Below are positions 37,489-46,600 of a stretch of DNA of 64,000 bases, piece after piece. A program made the translations under genes and the position numbers. The DNA comes from Xaviernesmea oryzae (GTDB taxonomy: Bacteria; Pseudomonadota; Alphaproteobacteria; Rhizobiales; Rhizobiaceae), in contig NZ_FXAF01000006.1 in the NCBI RefSeq assembly GCF_900177415.1, forward strand, positions 67,001 to 131,000, read 5' to 3'. How positions within the stretch are numbered: the stretch's first letter is position 1; the number at the start of each line of letters is the position of its first letter. The notes below the pieces were generated by a model. It saw nothing but the letters and a program-made list of their open reading frames with translations. It did not search any database and was not told the origin of the DNA.

Positions 37489-39307
37489 TCGCCGCAAAGA
37501 CGATCGGATACCACAGACCGTAGTAGATATTGCCGGCGGCCGCACTCATCGCGAAGGCCGTTGCCGGCAGCAGACCGCCGAACCAGCCGTTGCCGATGTG
37601 ATAGGGCAGCGACATGCCGGTATACCGGATACGGGTCGGGAAGAGCTCCACCAGCAGAGCCGCGATCGGTCCATAGACCATCGTGACATAGAGCACGAGA
37701 ATGAACAGGACGGCGATCGTGCCGATCCAGTTCACCCGGGCCGGATCGGCCACCATCGTGAACGTGCCGCCCTTGGCGATCGTGTAGACCGGCATTTCGG
37801 TAACGCCGGTCGCCTCCTGGGCGGTCAACAGCTTCTGGGAGACGAGGTCGGCGGCCGAGACGGTTGCCTTGTCGCCGGCACGGACGGCCTCCGCGTTGAG
37901 GTTGAGTTCCGGATTGGCCGCAATGAAGGCATCGAGCTTGGAATCCGGCACTTTCGCCGCTCCGCGGTTCAGCGGATAGCCCGCATTGTGAAGCGCGACA
38001 TTGACGCTTTTTTCGAACGCTCTCTGCCTTGCAGCCGCATCTGCACCGGCTGCCACTGCATCATAGCTGGTAATGGTTCCTTCGCCGATCTTCACCGTTG
38101 CCGGCTGGCCGGCCGGGCCTACGACCACTTCATAGGGCACCGAGTTGCGCGTGAGGAACGAGGTGGCGATATCGCAGGAACTGGTGAATTTCGAGGTGCC
38201 GGTGGGATTGAACTGGAATTTGCAATCCGCCGGATCGGCCGTCACCGTTGCCTGGATCGTCGCCTGGGCTTCGGCAAGCGCCGGGTTCGCCATCGACGTC
38301 AATGCCTTGAACAGCGGCATGTAGGTCACCGCCGCGATCAGAAGCCCCGCCATGATGATCGGCTTGCGGCCGATCTTGTCGGACAGCGCACCGAAGATCA
38401 CGAAGAAAGGCGTTGCAAGCGCCAGCGCGATCGCGACCATGATGTTGGCGGCTTGCAGATCGACCTTCAGCACGTTCTGCAGGAAGAACAGCGCGTAGAA
38501 CTGGCCGCCGTACCAGACGACCGCCTGGCCCATCGTGGCGCCGAGGAGCGCGATCAGGGCGATCTTGGCATTCTTCCACTGGCCGAAGGCTTCGGTCAGC
38601 GGCGCCTTGGAGCCCTTGCCTTCCGCCTTCATCTTCTGGAAGGCCGGAGATTCGTTCATCTTCAACCGGATCCAGACGGAGATGCCGAGCAGGACGACCG
38701 AAACGAGGAACGGAATGCGCCAGCCCCAGGCCGCGAATTCGGCGGAACCCATGATGGACTGGATGAAGACGATGACGATCAGCGACAGGAAGAGCCCGAG
38801 CGTCGCGGTCGTCTGGATCCAGGATGTGAAATAGCCGCGCCGGCCATGCGGCGCGTGCTCGGCGACATAGGTGGCTGCACCGCCATATTCACCGCCGAGA
38901 GCGAGACCTTGAAGAAGGCGCAGGATGATGAGGATGATCGGCGCCGCGATGCCGATCGTGGCCGCGCCCGGCAGGATACCGACCAGGAAGGTCGAGAAGC
39001 CCATGATCAGGATGGTCATGAGGAAGGTGTATTTGCGGCCGACGAGGTCGCCCAGACGGCCGAAGACCAGTGCACCGAACGGACGGACCAGGAAGCCTGC
39101 CGCGAAAGCTAGCAGCGTGAAGATGTTGCGCGTCGCTTCCGGGTACTGGGTGAAAAAGGTCGCGCCGATATAGGTCGCCAGCGACCCGTAAAGATAGAAA
39201 TCGTACCATTCGAACACGGTGCCGAGAGAAGAAGCGAAGATGACCTTCTTCTCCTCCCGCGTCATCGGGCCGGCCTTTGCTTCCGGCGCCGCTGCGACAT
39301 TTGCCAT
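37421..39307 (-). CDS. MHS-family MFS metabolite:H+ symporter with large internal insert
   Basis: A 628-residue transporter; typical MHS members have 430-550. MFS hallmarks include GTVFEWYDFYLYG, GRLGDLVGRKYTF and ALGGEYGGAATYV in the N-half, and VELFPTRIRYTGMSLPYHI in the C-half. Between about residues 340 and 520 lies a hydrophilic insert with repeats of A, D and T and two cysteines (DPADCKFQF, SSCDIA), probably periplasmic and disulfide-bonded. Substrates of the family are carboxylates such as shikimate, proline betaine or α-ketoglutarate; this one is unknown. No regulator is adjacent. Confidence 0.88.
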   Translation of the reverse strand: MANVAAAPEAKAGPMTREEKKVIFASSLGTVFEWYDFYLYGSLATYIGATFFTQYPEATRNIFTLLAFAAGFLVRPFGALVFGRLGDLVGRKYTFLMTILIMGFSTFLVGILPGAATIGIAAPIILIILRLLQGLALGGEYGGAATYVAEHAPHGRRGYFTSWIQTTATLGLFLSLIVIVFIQSIMGSAEFAAWGWRIPFLVSVVLLGISVWIRLKMNESPAFQKMKAEGKGSKAPLTEAFGQWKNAKIALIALLGATMGQAVVWYGGQFYALFFLQNVLKVDLQAANIMVAIALALATPFFVIFGALSDKIGRKPIIMAGLLIAAVTYMPLFKALTSMANPALAEAQATIQATVTADPADCKFQFNPTGTSKFTSSCDIATSFLTRNSVPYEVVVGPAGQPATVKIGEGTITSYDAVAAGADAAARQRAFEKSVNVALHNAGYPLNRGAAKVPDSKLDAFIAANPELNLNAEAVRAGDKATVSAADLVSQKLLTAQEATGVTEMPVYTIAKGGTFTMVADPARVNWIGTIAVLFILVLYVTMVYGPIAALLVELFPTRIRYTGMSLPYHIGNGWFGGLLPATAFAMSAAAGNIYYGLWYPIVFAAITLVIGVIFLPETKDRDIHATE

Positions 39308-39581
39308 TGTCGTCCTCCCTCAAGGTCAAAACTCGCGCGCGCCGGTCCGTGCCCGTTCCCTCCTGAACATGGATATGGCGACGCATTGTCGCAGATTGGC
39401 AGAATTCGGCACAAAGGAAGAGAGATGCTTTGGGATTATGACTTTCGTCTAATGCCACGCCTGGCGTGCGGGGGAATTCCGCAACGCGGCATGAGAGCAC
39501 GCACTGCGCCATCGCGCGAGCCTTCGCTTGACTCGTTCCGAAAATCTTCTAAACAGCTTCTCCGAACGGGAAGACACCCAT

Positions 39582-39701
39582 ATGCGTGCCTGCGAACTCC
39601 ACATCGCTGCTTCTGCACTGCCGGCCATCGAAGCCGCGCAGCGGGCATGTTTTTCCGCTTTCTCCAAAACCATGGCCAAAACGACGACGAAAACCGTCTG
39701 A
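39582..39701 (+). CDS. Possible leader peptide upstream of asd
   Basis: A 39-residue open frame whose last ten residues include SKTMAKTTTKTV: five threonines, three lysines and a methionine within twelve codons. Asd makes the shared precursor of threonine, lysine and methionine. The frame ends 22 bases before a stable hairpin (39724-39740), which lacks a T-run. The ribosome-binding site (GGGAAGA) is weak. This could be an attenuator-type leader; chance composition cannot be excluded. Confidence 0.35.
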   Translation: MRACELHIAASALPAIEAAQRACFSAFSKTMAKTTTKTV

Positions 39702-39723
39702 CGTCTCTGGCCCGCCGCTCTCT

Positions 39724-39740
39724 CCCCGGCAAGGCCGGGG
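39724..39740 (+). promoter_or_regulatory. GC-rich hairpin in the asd leader
   Basis: CCCCGGC and GCCGGGG form a perfect 7-bp stem with an AAG loop. No T-run follows, so it is not a standard intrinsic terminator. Its position directly after the Thr/Lys-rich open frame is what makes it of interest. Confidence 0.4.
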
Positions 39741-39814
39741 ACAAGGAACACCGCGACTTCAACCGCGCGGCTTCCCCCTCACCGGATCGAGGAGAGACAG
39801 AAAGAGAGCATAAA

Positions 39815-40849
39815 ATGGGTTTCAAGATCGCAGTCGCCGGTGCAACCGGCAATGTCGGCAGGGAAATGCTGACGATCCTTTCCGAACGCGGCTTTCCCGC
39901 GGACGAAGTCGTGGCGCTCGCCTCTGCCCGCAGCCAGGGCACGGAAGTCTCCTTCGGCGACCGGACGCTGAAGGTCTCCAATCTCGAGAATTACGACTTT
40001 TCCGACACCGATATCTGCCTGATGTCGGCCGGCGGCGACGTGTCGAAGAAGTGGTCGCCGAAGATCGGCGCACAGGGCTGCGTCGTCATCGATAATTCTT
40101 CCGCCTGGCGCTACGACGCCGAGGTACCGCTGATCGTGCCGGAAGTGAACCCGGATGCGATCGACGGCTTCTCCAAGAAGAACATCGTCGCCAATCCGAA
40201 TTGCTCGACGGCCCAGCTCGTCGTGGCGCTGAAGCCGCTGCACGACGTCGCAAAGATCAAGCGCGTCGTGGTCTCGACCTATCAGTCCGTTTCCGGCGCC
40301 GGCAAGGAAGGCATGGACGAACTCTTTGCCCAGACCCGTGCCGTCTTCGTCGCCGATCCGATCGAGACGAAGAAGTTTACGAAGCGCATCGCCTTCAACG
40401 TCATCCCGCATATCGATGTCTTCATGGAGGACGGATATACCAAGGAAGAGTGGAAGGTCCTCGCCGAAACCAAGAAGATGCTCGATCCCAAGATCAAGGT
40501 GACCTGCACGGCCGTGCGCGTTCCCGTCTTCATCGGCCATTCGGAATCGGTCAATATCGAATTCGAGAACGAGATCACCGCCGACCAGGCCCGCGACATC
40601 CTGCGCGAGGCTCCGGGCTGCCTTGTCGTCGACAAGCATGAGAACGGCGGCTACGTGACCCCTTACGAATGCGCAGGCGAGGACGCCACCTATATCTCCC
40701 GCATCCGCGAAGACGCCACGGTCGAGAACGGCCTGAACATGTGGGTCGTTTCCGACAACCTGCGCAAGGGTGCGGCGCTTAACGCCGTTCAGATCGCTGA
40801 ACTGCTCGTCAATCGCGGGTTGATCAAGCCGCGCAAGGCAGCTGCCTGA
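39815..40849 (+). CDS. asd: Aspartate-semialdehyde dehydrogenase
   Basis: A 344-residue enzyme that reduces aspartyl phosphate to the semialdehyde with NADPH. GATGNVGREMLTIL binds NADP, NPNCSTAQLV holds the catalytic cysteine, and SGAGKEGMDEL and RVPVFIGHSESV complete the active site. GGAGAGA and AGAGAG precede the ATG at 39815; upstream in-frame codons are not conserved. It feeds lysine/diaminopimelate, threonine and methionine synthesis. A terminator follows. Confidence 0.97.
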   Translation: MGFKIAVAGATGNVGREMLTILSERGFPADEVVALASARSQGTEVSFGDRTLKVSNLENYDFSDTDICLMSAGGDVSKKWSPKIGAQGCVVIDNSSAWRYDAEVPLIVPEVNPDAIDGFSKKNIVANPNCSTAQLVVALKPLHDVAKIKRVVVSTYQSVSGAGKEGMDELFAQTRAVFVADPIETKKFTKRIAFNVIPHIDVFMEDGYTKEEWKVLAETKKMLDPKIKVTCTAVRVPVFIGHSESVNIEFENEITADQARDILREAPGCLVVDKHENGGYVTPYECAGEDATYISRIREDATVENGLNMWVVSDNLRKGAALNAVQIAELLVNRGLIKPRKAAA

Positions 40850-40882
40850 TCGATAACGGATTTATTAAGCATGTTCGGATAG

Positions 40883-40910
40883 AAACCCCGTCGGATGTGG
40901 CGGGGTTTTC
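40883..40910 (+). terminator. Intrinsic terminator after asd
   Basis: AAACCCCG and CGGGGTTT form an 8-bp stem with a ten-base loop, followed by a short T-run. It starts 34 bases after the asd stop. Confidence 0.75.
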
Positions 40911-41053
40911 CTTGCGAATCGCCGCACATCACGAACTGTTCATAAACGGGTGAGTTGCGAATATCGGCAACCATCGCCATAAGGCCGAATGAAGCACATT
41001 TCCCGGGACGCTTACGGCCGAGCGATCCGGCATTTCACGACGGATTTGACCGC

Positions 41054-41866
41054 ATGAAGAAGATTTTGCTGGCAGGATTGATTGCAACCGGTTCCATGAT
41101 GGCCGCGCCGGCCTTCGCCGCCCCCCAATGCGGCAACGATTCCTCCGGCTTCGCCCGCTGGGTTGAAGAATTCAAGCAGGTCGCCCCGTCGAACGGCATC
41201 AGCCCCTCCGTCGTCGAAAGGGCCTTTGCCAATGTTTCCTACAATCGCGAGACGATTCGCGCCGACCGCGGGCAGAGGAGCTTCAAGCTCTCCTTCGACG
41301 AGTTCATGAAGAAGCGCGGCGGCCAGGCCATCATTTCCCGCGGCAAGAAGATGAAAGCCGGCAATGCGTCGCTCTTCGCTTCGATCGAACGCCGCTATGG
41401 CGTGCCGGCCGGTCCCTTGCTCGCCATCTGGGGCATGGAAACCGGCTTCGGCGGCTTCATGGGCAACCAGCACACGCTATCGGCCGTCGCCACGCTCGCC
41501 TACGACTGCCGCCGCTCCGCCTATTTCACCGAGCAGCTCTATGCTGCCCTCACGCTGGTCGCCCGCGGCGATCTGAGCCCTTCGGCCCGCGGCGCCGCCC
41601 ATGGCGAGATCGGCCAGACCCAGTTCCTGCCCCTGAACGTCGTCCGCTACGGGGCCGATGGCGATGGCGATGGCCACATCGACATGGTCCGCTCGCGCGC
41701 CGACGCACTTGCCTCCACGGCCAACTTCCTGCGCGGCCACGGCTGGAGGGCCGGGGCCGGCTATCAGCCGGGAGAGCCGAACTTCGTCGCCATACAGGGC
41801 TGGAATGCCGCAAGCGTCTATCAGCGCGCAATCGCCTATATCGGCGCCGAGATCGACGGTCGCTAA
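41054..41866 (+). CDS. Lytic murein transglycosylase (MltB/SLT_2 type)
   Basis: A 270-residue exported enzyme. The signal peptide KKILLAGLIATGSMMAAPAFAA with an AFA-A cleavage site supports the ATG at 41054. The catalytic glutamate lies in AIWGMETGFGGFMGN, followed by HGEIGQTQFLPLNVVRYG and a DGDGDGHIDM acidic loop. Such enzymes cleave the glycan backbone of peptidoglycan to 1,6-anhydromuramyl ends in the periplasm. No C-terminal peptidoglycan-binding domain is present. It stands alone between asd and the convergent carbonic anhydrase. Confidence 0.92.
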   Translation: MKKILLAGLIATGSMMAAPAFAAPQCGNDSSGFARWVEEFKQVAPSNGISPSVVERAFANVSYNRETIRADRGQRSFKLSFDEFMKKRGGQAIISRGKKMKAGNASLFASIERRYGVPAGPLLAIWGMETGFGGFMGNQHTLSAVATLAYDCRRSAYFTEQLYAALTLVARGDLSPSARGAAHGEIGQTQFLPLNVVRYGADGDGDGHIDMVRSRADALASTANFLRGHGWRAGAGYQPGEPNFVAIQGWNAASVYQRAIAYIGAEIDGR

Positions 41867-41887
41867 GGGCTCAGCTGTCCGAAAATC

Positions 41888-42562
41888 TCAGGCCGAGGCC
41901 TGCTCGGCCTCGGCGGGTGGCTCGTCGAGATTCGGCCGGACGAAATCCCCCTTGCTGTTCATCACCCACAATTCCCCGGTCGAGATGTCGAACCAGGCGC
42001 CGTGAATGCTGAGTTCGCCTTTCTCTCCGCGATTGCGGACGAAAGGAAATGTCTGCAGGTTGGCAATGGAATTTCGGATCGAAACCCGTTCGAGCGCCGT
42101 CTGCCGCTCTGTCTGGGTCATCAAGTCGTTGCTCTGGATCTGTTCGGCGGCCGGCTTTACCAGCGCCATCCACCGGCCGATGAAATCGCCGGGCGAAAGC
42201 GGCTCCATGGAAGGATCCAGTGCCGCGCGGATACCGCCGCAACGGCCATGGCCCATGACCACGATATTGTCGATCTCCAGAACCTGGACCGCATATTCCA
42301 GCGCCGCCGAAGTAGCGTGAAACTGGCTGTCGGGCTCGTAAGGCGGCACCATGTTGGCGACGTTGCGCACCACGAAAAGCTCGCCGGGGCCGCAATCGAA
42401 TATCGTTTCGGGTGCGGAACGGGAATCGCAGCAGGCGATGAGAAGGGTATGGGGTTTCTGCCCGGTCTCCGCCAGCGCGCGGTAACGCTCGCGTTCGTCG
42501 CTGTAGCGCCCGTTCATGAAGTTGCGGTAGCCCGCCAGAAGTTTGGCCGGAAAGTCTGTCAT
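41888..42562 (-). CDS. Beta-class carbonic anhydrase
   Basis: A 224-residue enzyme that interconverts CO2 and bicarbonate. Zinc ligands and catalytic dyad are visible: LIACCDSRSAPE (Cys, Asp, Arg) and MGHGRCGGIRAAL (His, Cys). FVVRNVANMVPPY is also typical. The ATG at 42562 (MTDFPAKLL) is selected; the frame extends 14 codons further without similarity. No signal peptide, so cytoplasmic. Stop codon lies 21 bases from that of the transglycosylase. Confidence 0.95.
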   Translation of the reverse strand: MTDFPAKLLAGYRNFMNGRYSDERERYRALAETGQKPHTLLIACCDSRSAPETIFDCGPGELFVVRNVANMVPPYEPDSQFHATSAALEYAVQVLEIDNIVVMGHGRCGGIRAALDPSMEPLSPGDFIGRWMALVKPAAEQIQSNDLMTQTERQTALERVSIRNSIANLQTFPFVRNRGEKGELSIHGAWFDISTGELWVMNSKGDFVRPNLDEPPAEAEQASA

Positions 42563-42640
42563 GAAGCAAGCATTATCGCGCTGCCCTGCGAAGATCAACG
42601 CCATTGTGCGGCGCGAAGACTCCTGCCGGCCGGATCGAAC

Positions 42641-43558
42641 CTAGCGCCTGCCTTTCTGCAAGGGATGGATCAGCCGGCGCATCTGCACCATGGCCATGGG
42701 CGTGGAAAGGCTGGACGCATCGGTTTCGAGCGTCAGCTCGTCCCCGCCCCGCTTTGCCGTGCGGGCGAGAATCTCGAAGACGCTGGCGGTAGCGAGCTGC
42801 AGGGCCTTTTCCTCGTCCATGCCGGCCAGGATGCGGCCGAGAAAGAGCGCGCCCAGGAGATCGCCGAGACCGTTGGGCGGATTGTCGATCAGCCGGTGCT
42901 CGGCAAGCAGCGCATGCTTGCCGGTCAGGTAGAGGTTACCGGTCCCGCCCACCATCATCGGCACGGCCGACGTCACCAGGATGCGCGGCGGACCGAGCGC
43001 GACCGCCGCGTCCATGATCGCATTGTTGGTCTCGAGGGGCGCGCCGGACAGCCAGGCGAGCTCGTAACGATTCGGCGTCGCGATCGTCGCGAGCGGGATC
43101 AGTTCGTCCCGGATCGCCTCCGCGGTGGCTTGAGGAATGTAAAGCCCGCCGAGATCGCCCATCACCGGATCGCAGACATAGAGGAGGTCCGGGTTCTTCT
43201 CCTTCAGCGCCCGGACGAGCCGCGCTACGGAACGCGGCTGGGCCGCATTGCCGAAATAGCCGGTCAGCACCGCCTTCACCTCGCCGAGCCATGGCGCGCG
43301 GATGAGATCGTCTATAGCCTTGTCGAAATCTGATTCGGGAAAGGTCAGCCGCGTGGAGGGGCCGTGACCGGGATGCCAGGGAAGAACGACGGTAGGCATT
43401 GCCCAGACGGGAAATCCGAGTGTTTCCAGCGCGAAAACGGCGGCGCGATTGCCGACCGAACCGCGGACGACATGGCTGGAGATGACGATGACGGCGCTGG
43501 TATCCTGCATGGGTCTGGTTTCCGGCTTCGATGGCCCTGTTGATGGTTTCTTCGCCAT
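42641..43558 (-). CDS. pdxY: Pyridoxal kinase
   Basis: A 305-residue ribokinase-fold enzyme that phosphorylates pyridoxal. SSHVVRGSVGNRAAVFALE is the PdxY/PdxK opening, VCDPVMGDLGGLYIP is the central motif, and the anion-hole region GLGDLLGALFLGRIL contains the catalytic Asp in N-G-L-G-D. The start could be 43558 or the later ATG at 43510 (MQDTSAVIV), which removes a Pro/Lys-rich extension. It diverges from the glutamate dehydrogenase gene. Confidence 0.92.
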   Translation of the reverse strand: MAKKPSTGPSKPETRPMQDTSAVIVISSHVVRGSVGNRAAVFALETLGFPVWAMPTVVLPWHPGHGPSTRLTFPESDFDKAIDDLIRAPWLGEVKAVLTGYFGNAAQPRSVARLVRALKEKNPDLLYVCDPVMGDLGGLYIPQATAEAIRDELIPLATIATPNRYELAWLSGAPLETNNAIMDAAVALGPPRILVTSAVPMMVGGTGNLYLTGKHALLAEHRLIDNPPNGLGDLLGALFLGRILAGMDEEKALQLATASVFEILARTAKRGGDELTLETDASSLSTPMAMVQMRRLIHPLQKGRR

Positions 43559-43683
43559 GTCATGTCAACAAGGCTTCACGGAAGAATGAAACGTCTATCG
43601 GGGCTGACATGGATCGGCCACGTTGCAGCATGATGACATGAAATGAAGTCATTCGGTCTTTGAACGGAAAAGGAGAGAGGGGC

Positions 43684-46600
43684 ATGGCCGCCAGGCAGAA
43701 TCCGAAACGGGACAAGCAGATCGAAAGCGCGCGCAAGATCGCCGCCGAGAGCAAGGGACCGCATCTCGACCCGCTCATCCTGTTCAGCCGGGCAAGCAAT
43801 GACGACCTCGAAAACTACACGCCCGAAATGCTGGCCCGCTCGGCCATGCATGCGGCAGAACGGCTGAACGCCTGGACGCGGATCAGAGCGGATATCACGG
43901 TGCAGGCCGTGCCCGGCATCGAACCGAACGGTATGCCGGTCTCCGTATTGACCGTGGTTGACCGGAACATGCCCTTCCTCTTCGATTCGATCATGGGCGA
44001 AGTGGCCGCGACCCATCGGGATCTCACGATGGCGGTTCATCCGATCCTCCTTCTGGAGCCGGGCAGGGAGCCGGTGCTGCGCTCCAACGAGCAGCCGGGG
44101 AATCCGGCTCATCACGTGAGCCTGATCCAGATCCATATCGCGCCGCTGACCGAAGAACAGGCTGCGTCGCTGGTCGAACGCATCCGCTTCATCCTCGATC
44201 AGGTGCATCTGGCAATCACCGATTGGGCGTCGATGCTGGACGTGCTGGACGGCGCCGCCAGACAGCTCAACAACTCGGCGAGCCGCCGGAAGGCCGATCG
44301 CGACGAGGCGCTCGCATTCCTTGATTGGCTGCGCGACGACAATTTCACCTTCCTCGGCATGCGTGAGTATGTTTATTCCGGCAAGGGTCCGGAAGCCAGG
44401 CTCGAACGGGGCAAGGGCCGGGGTCTCGGCATCCTCTCCGATCCGGACGTGCTCGTGCTGCGCCAGGGCAAGGACGCGGTGATGACCACGCCGGAGATCC
44501 TGGAATTCCTGGACGGGCCGGATTTCCTGATCGTCACCAAGGCCAATGTCAAATCCGTCGTCCACCGCCGCGCCTACATGGATTATGTCGGCGTCAAGCG
44601 TTTCGACGAGAGGGGCGAGGTCGTCGGCGAACTGCGCATCGTCGGCCTTTTCACCGCGACGGCCTATACCCATTCCGTCCGGGAGATTCCGCTCTTGCGG
44701 GCCAAGGTTGCGAGGATCGAGGAGCACTTCGGCTTCGATCCCGACAGCCATTCCGGCCGCATGCTGGAAAACACCCTGGAATCCTATCCGCGTGACGACC
44801 TTTTCCAGATCGACGTCGAACTCCTTGCCCGCTTCTGCGAGCAGATCATGGAGCTCAGCGAACGTCCGCGCGTCCGCGTCCTGCCGCGCATCGATCATTT
44901 CGACCGTTTCGTATCCGTCATCGTCTACGTGCCGCGCGAGGATTACAATTCCGACGTCCGCGAGAAGGTCGGCAACTATCTATGCAAGGTGTATGAGGGT
45001 CACGTCTCGGCCTATTACCCCGCCTTCCCGGAAGGCGGCATCGCGCGCGTCCACATGATCATCGGCCGGCGCGGCGGCAAGACGCCGCGTATCCCGCAGG
45101 CGAAGCTCGAGGAGACGATCCGCCTGATCGCAACGCCCTGGGAAGAGCGTTTCGCGGCACTCGCGAAGGAAGGCCCTCGCCTCTCCGTGACCCAGGCCTT
45201 CCAGGAAACCTTTCCGCCTGAGGAGACCTTCGCCGACCTGGCCGATATCGCCGCGTGCGCGGCCGGCGAGACGATCCGCATCGCCTTTTACCGGCGCCCG
45301 ATCGACGCCGCGAACATCGTGTCTCTGAAGATCTTCCACAAGGATCGCCATCTCTCGCTGTCCCGCCGTGTGCCGCTTCTCGAAAATCTGGGCTTCCACG
45401 TCGTTAGCGAACAGACGTTCGAAATCCATGTGGGTGCGGAAAACAGGCTCGTCGTGCTGCACGATATGGAGCTGCAGCTCGACGACGGGCGCGAGATCGA
45501 TCTTTCCCGTGAGGGACCGCTGCTCGAAGAGGCCTTCCTCTCCGCCTTCCACGGACTGATCGACAATGACGGCTTCAACCGCCTCGTCCTGCTGGCCGGC
45601 CTTTCCGCCCGCGAGGTCACGGTTCTGCGCGCCTATGCCCGCTATCTCCGGCAGGCCGGCATCGTCTATTCGCAGACCTATATCGCCGATACGCTCAACA
45701 AATATCCTTCCATCTCCGCGGCCATCTTCCGGCTCTTCCGCGACGGGTTCGATCCCAAGATCGCCGAGAAAACCCGCACCAGGAAGCTCACGGAATGCCA
45801 CGCCGGGATAGAGGAAGCGCTTGGCCAGGTGCCGAACCTCGATGAGGACCGGACGCTCCGCCGCTTCGTCAACGCGGTCGACGCGACGCTCCGGACCAAT
45901 TATTTCCAGCGCGAAACGGATGGCTCGCCGAAAAGGATGCTGGCCTTCAAGCTCGACCCCAAAGAGCTCGACGGCCTGCCGGAACCTCGTCCCTTCCGCG
46001 AGATCTTCGTCTACGGCACGGAAGTCGAAGGCGTCCACCTGCGCTTCGGCAAGGTGGCACGCGGCGGCATCCGCTGGTCCGACCGCGGCGAGGATTATCG
46101 AACCGAGATCCTCGGCCTCGTGAAGGCCCAGCAGGTCAAGAACGCCGTCATCGTGCCGGTCGGCGCCAAGGGCGGTTTCTTCCCGAAAATGCTGCCGGCT
46201 GGCGGTTCGCGCGACGAGGTCTTCAACGCCGGCAGGCAAGCCTACATAACCTTCATCCGCACGCTGCTCTCCATCACCGACAATATCGTCGGCGCCGAGG
46301 TCGTCGGACCGGAAAAGACCGTCCGCATCGACGGCGACGATCCGTATTTCGTCGTTGCAGCGGACAAGGGCACGGCGACCTTCTCCGATACGGCCAACGG
46401 CCTTGCGCAGGAAGCCGGCTTCTGGCTGGACGACGCCTTTGCATCGGGAGGCTCCGCCGGTTACGACCACAAGAAGATGGGCATCACCGCCCGGGGCGCC
46501 TGGGAAGCGGTGAAGCGGCATTTCCGCGAGAAGGACATCGACATCCAGACGACGCCGTTTTCGGTGGCCGGGGTCGGCGACATGTCCGGCGACGTCTTCG

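Larger units (their letters stand above)
39308..39814. other. Intergenic region with the asd leader
   Basis: 507 bases between the divergent transporter and asd. It contains a possible TTGACT -35 element at 39528 without a convincing -10, a 39-codon open frame at 39582-39701 ending in a Lys/Thr-rich tail, and a GC-rich hairpin at 39724-39740. No other gene is recognisable. The frame that extends asd upstream to 39386 is not protein-like. Confidence 0.45.
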
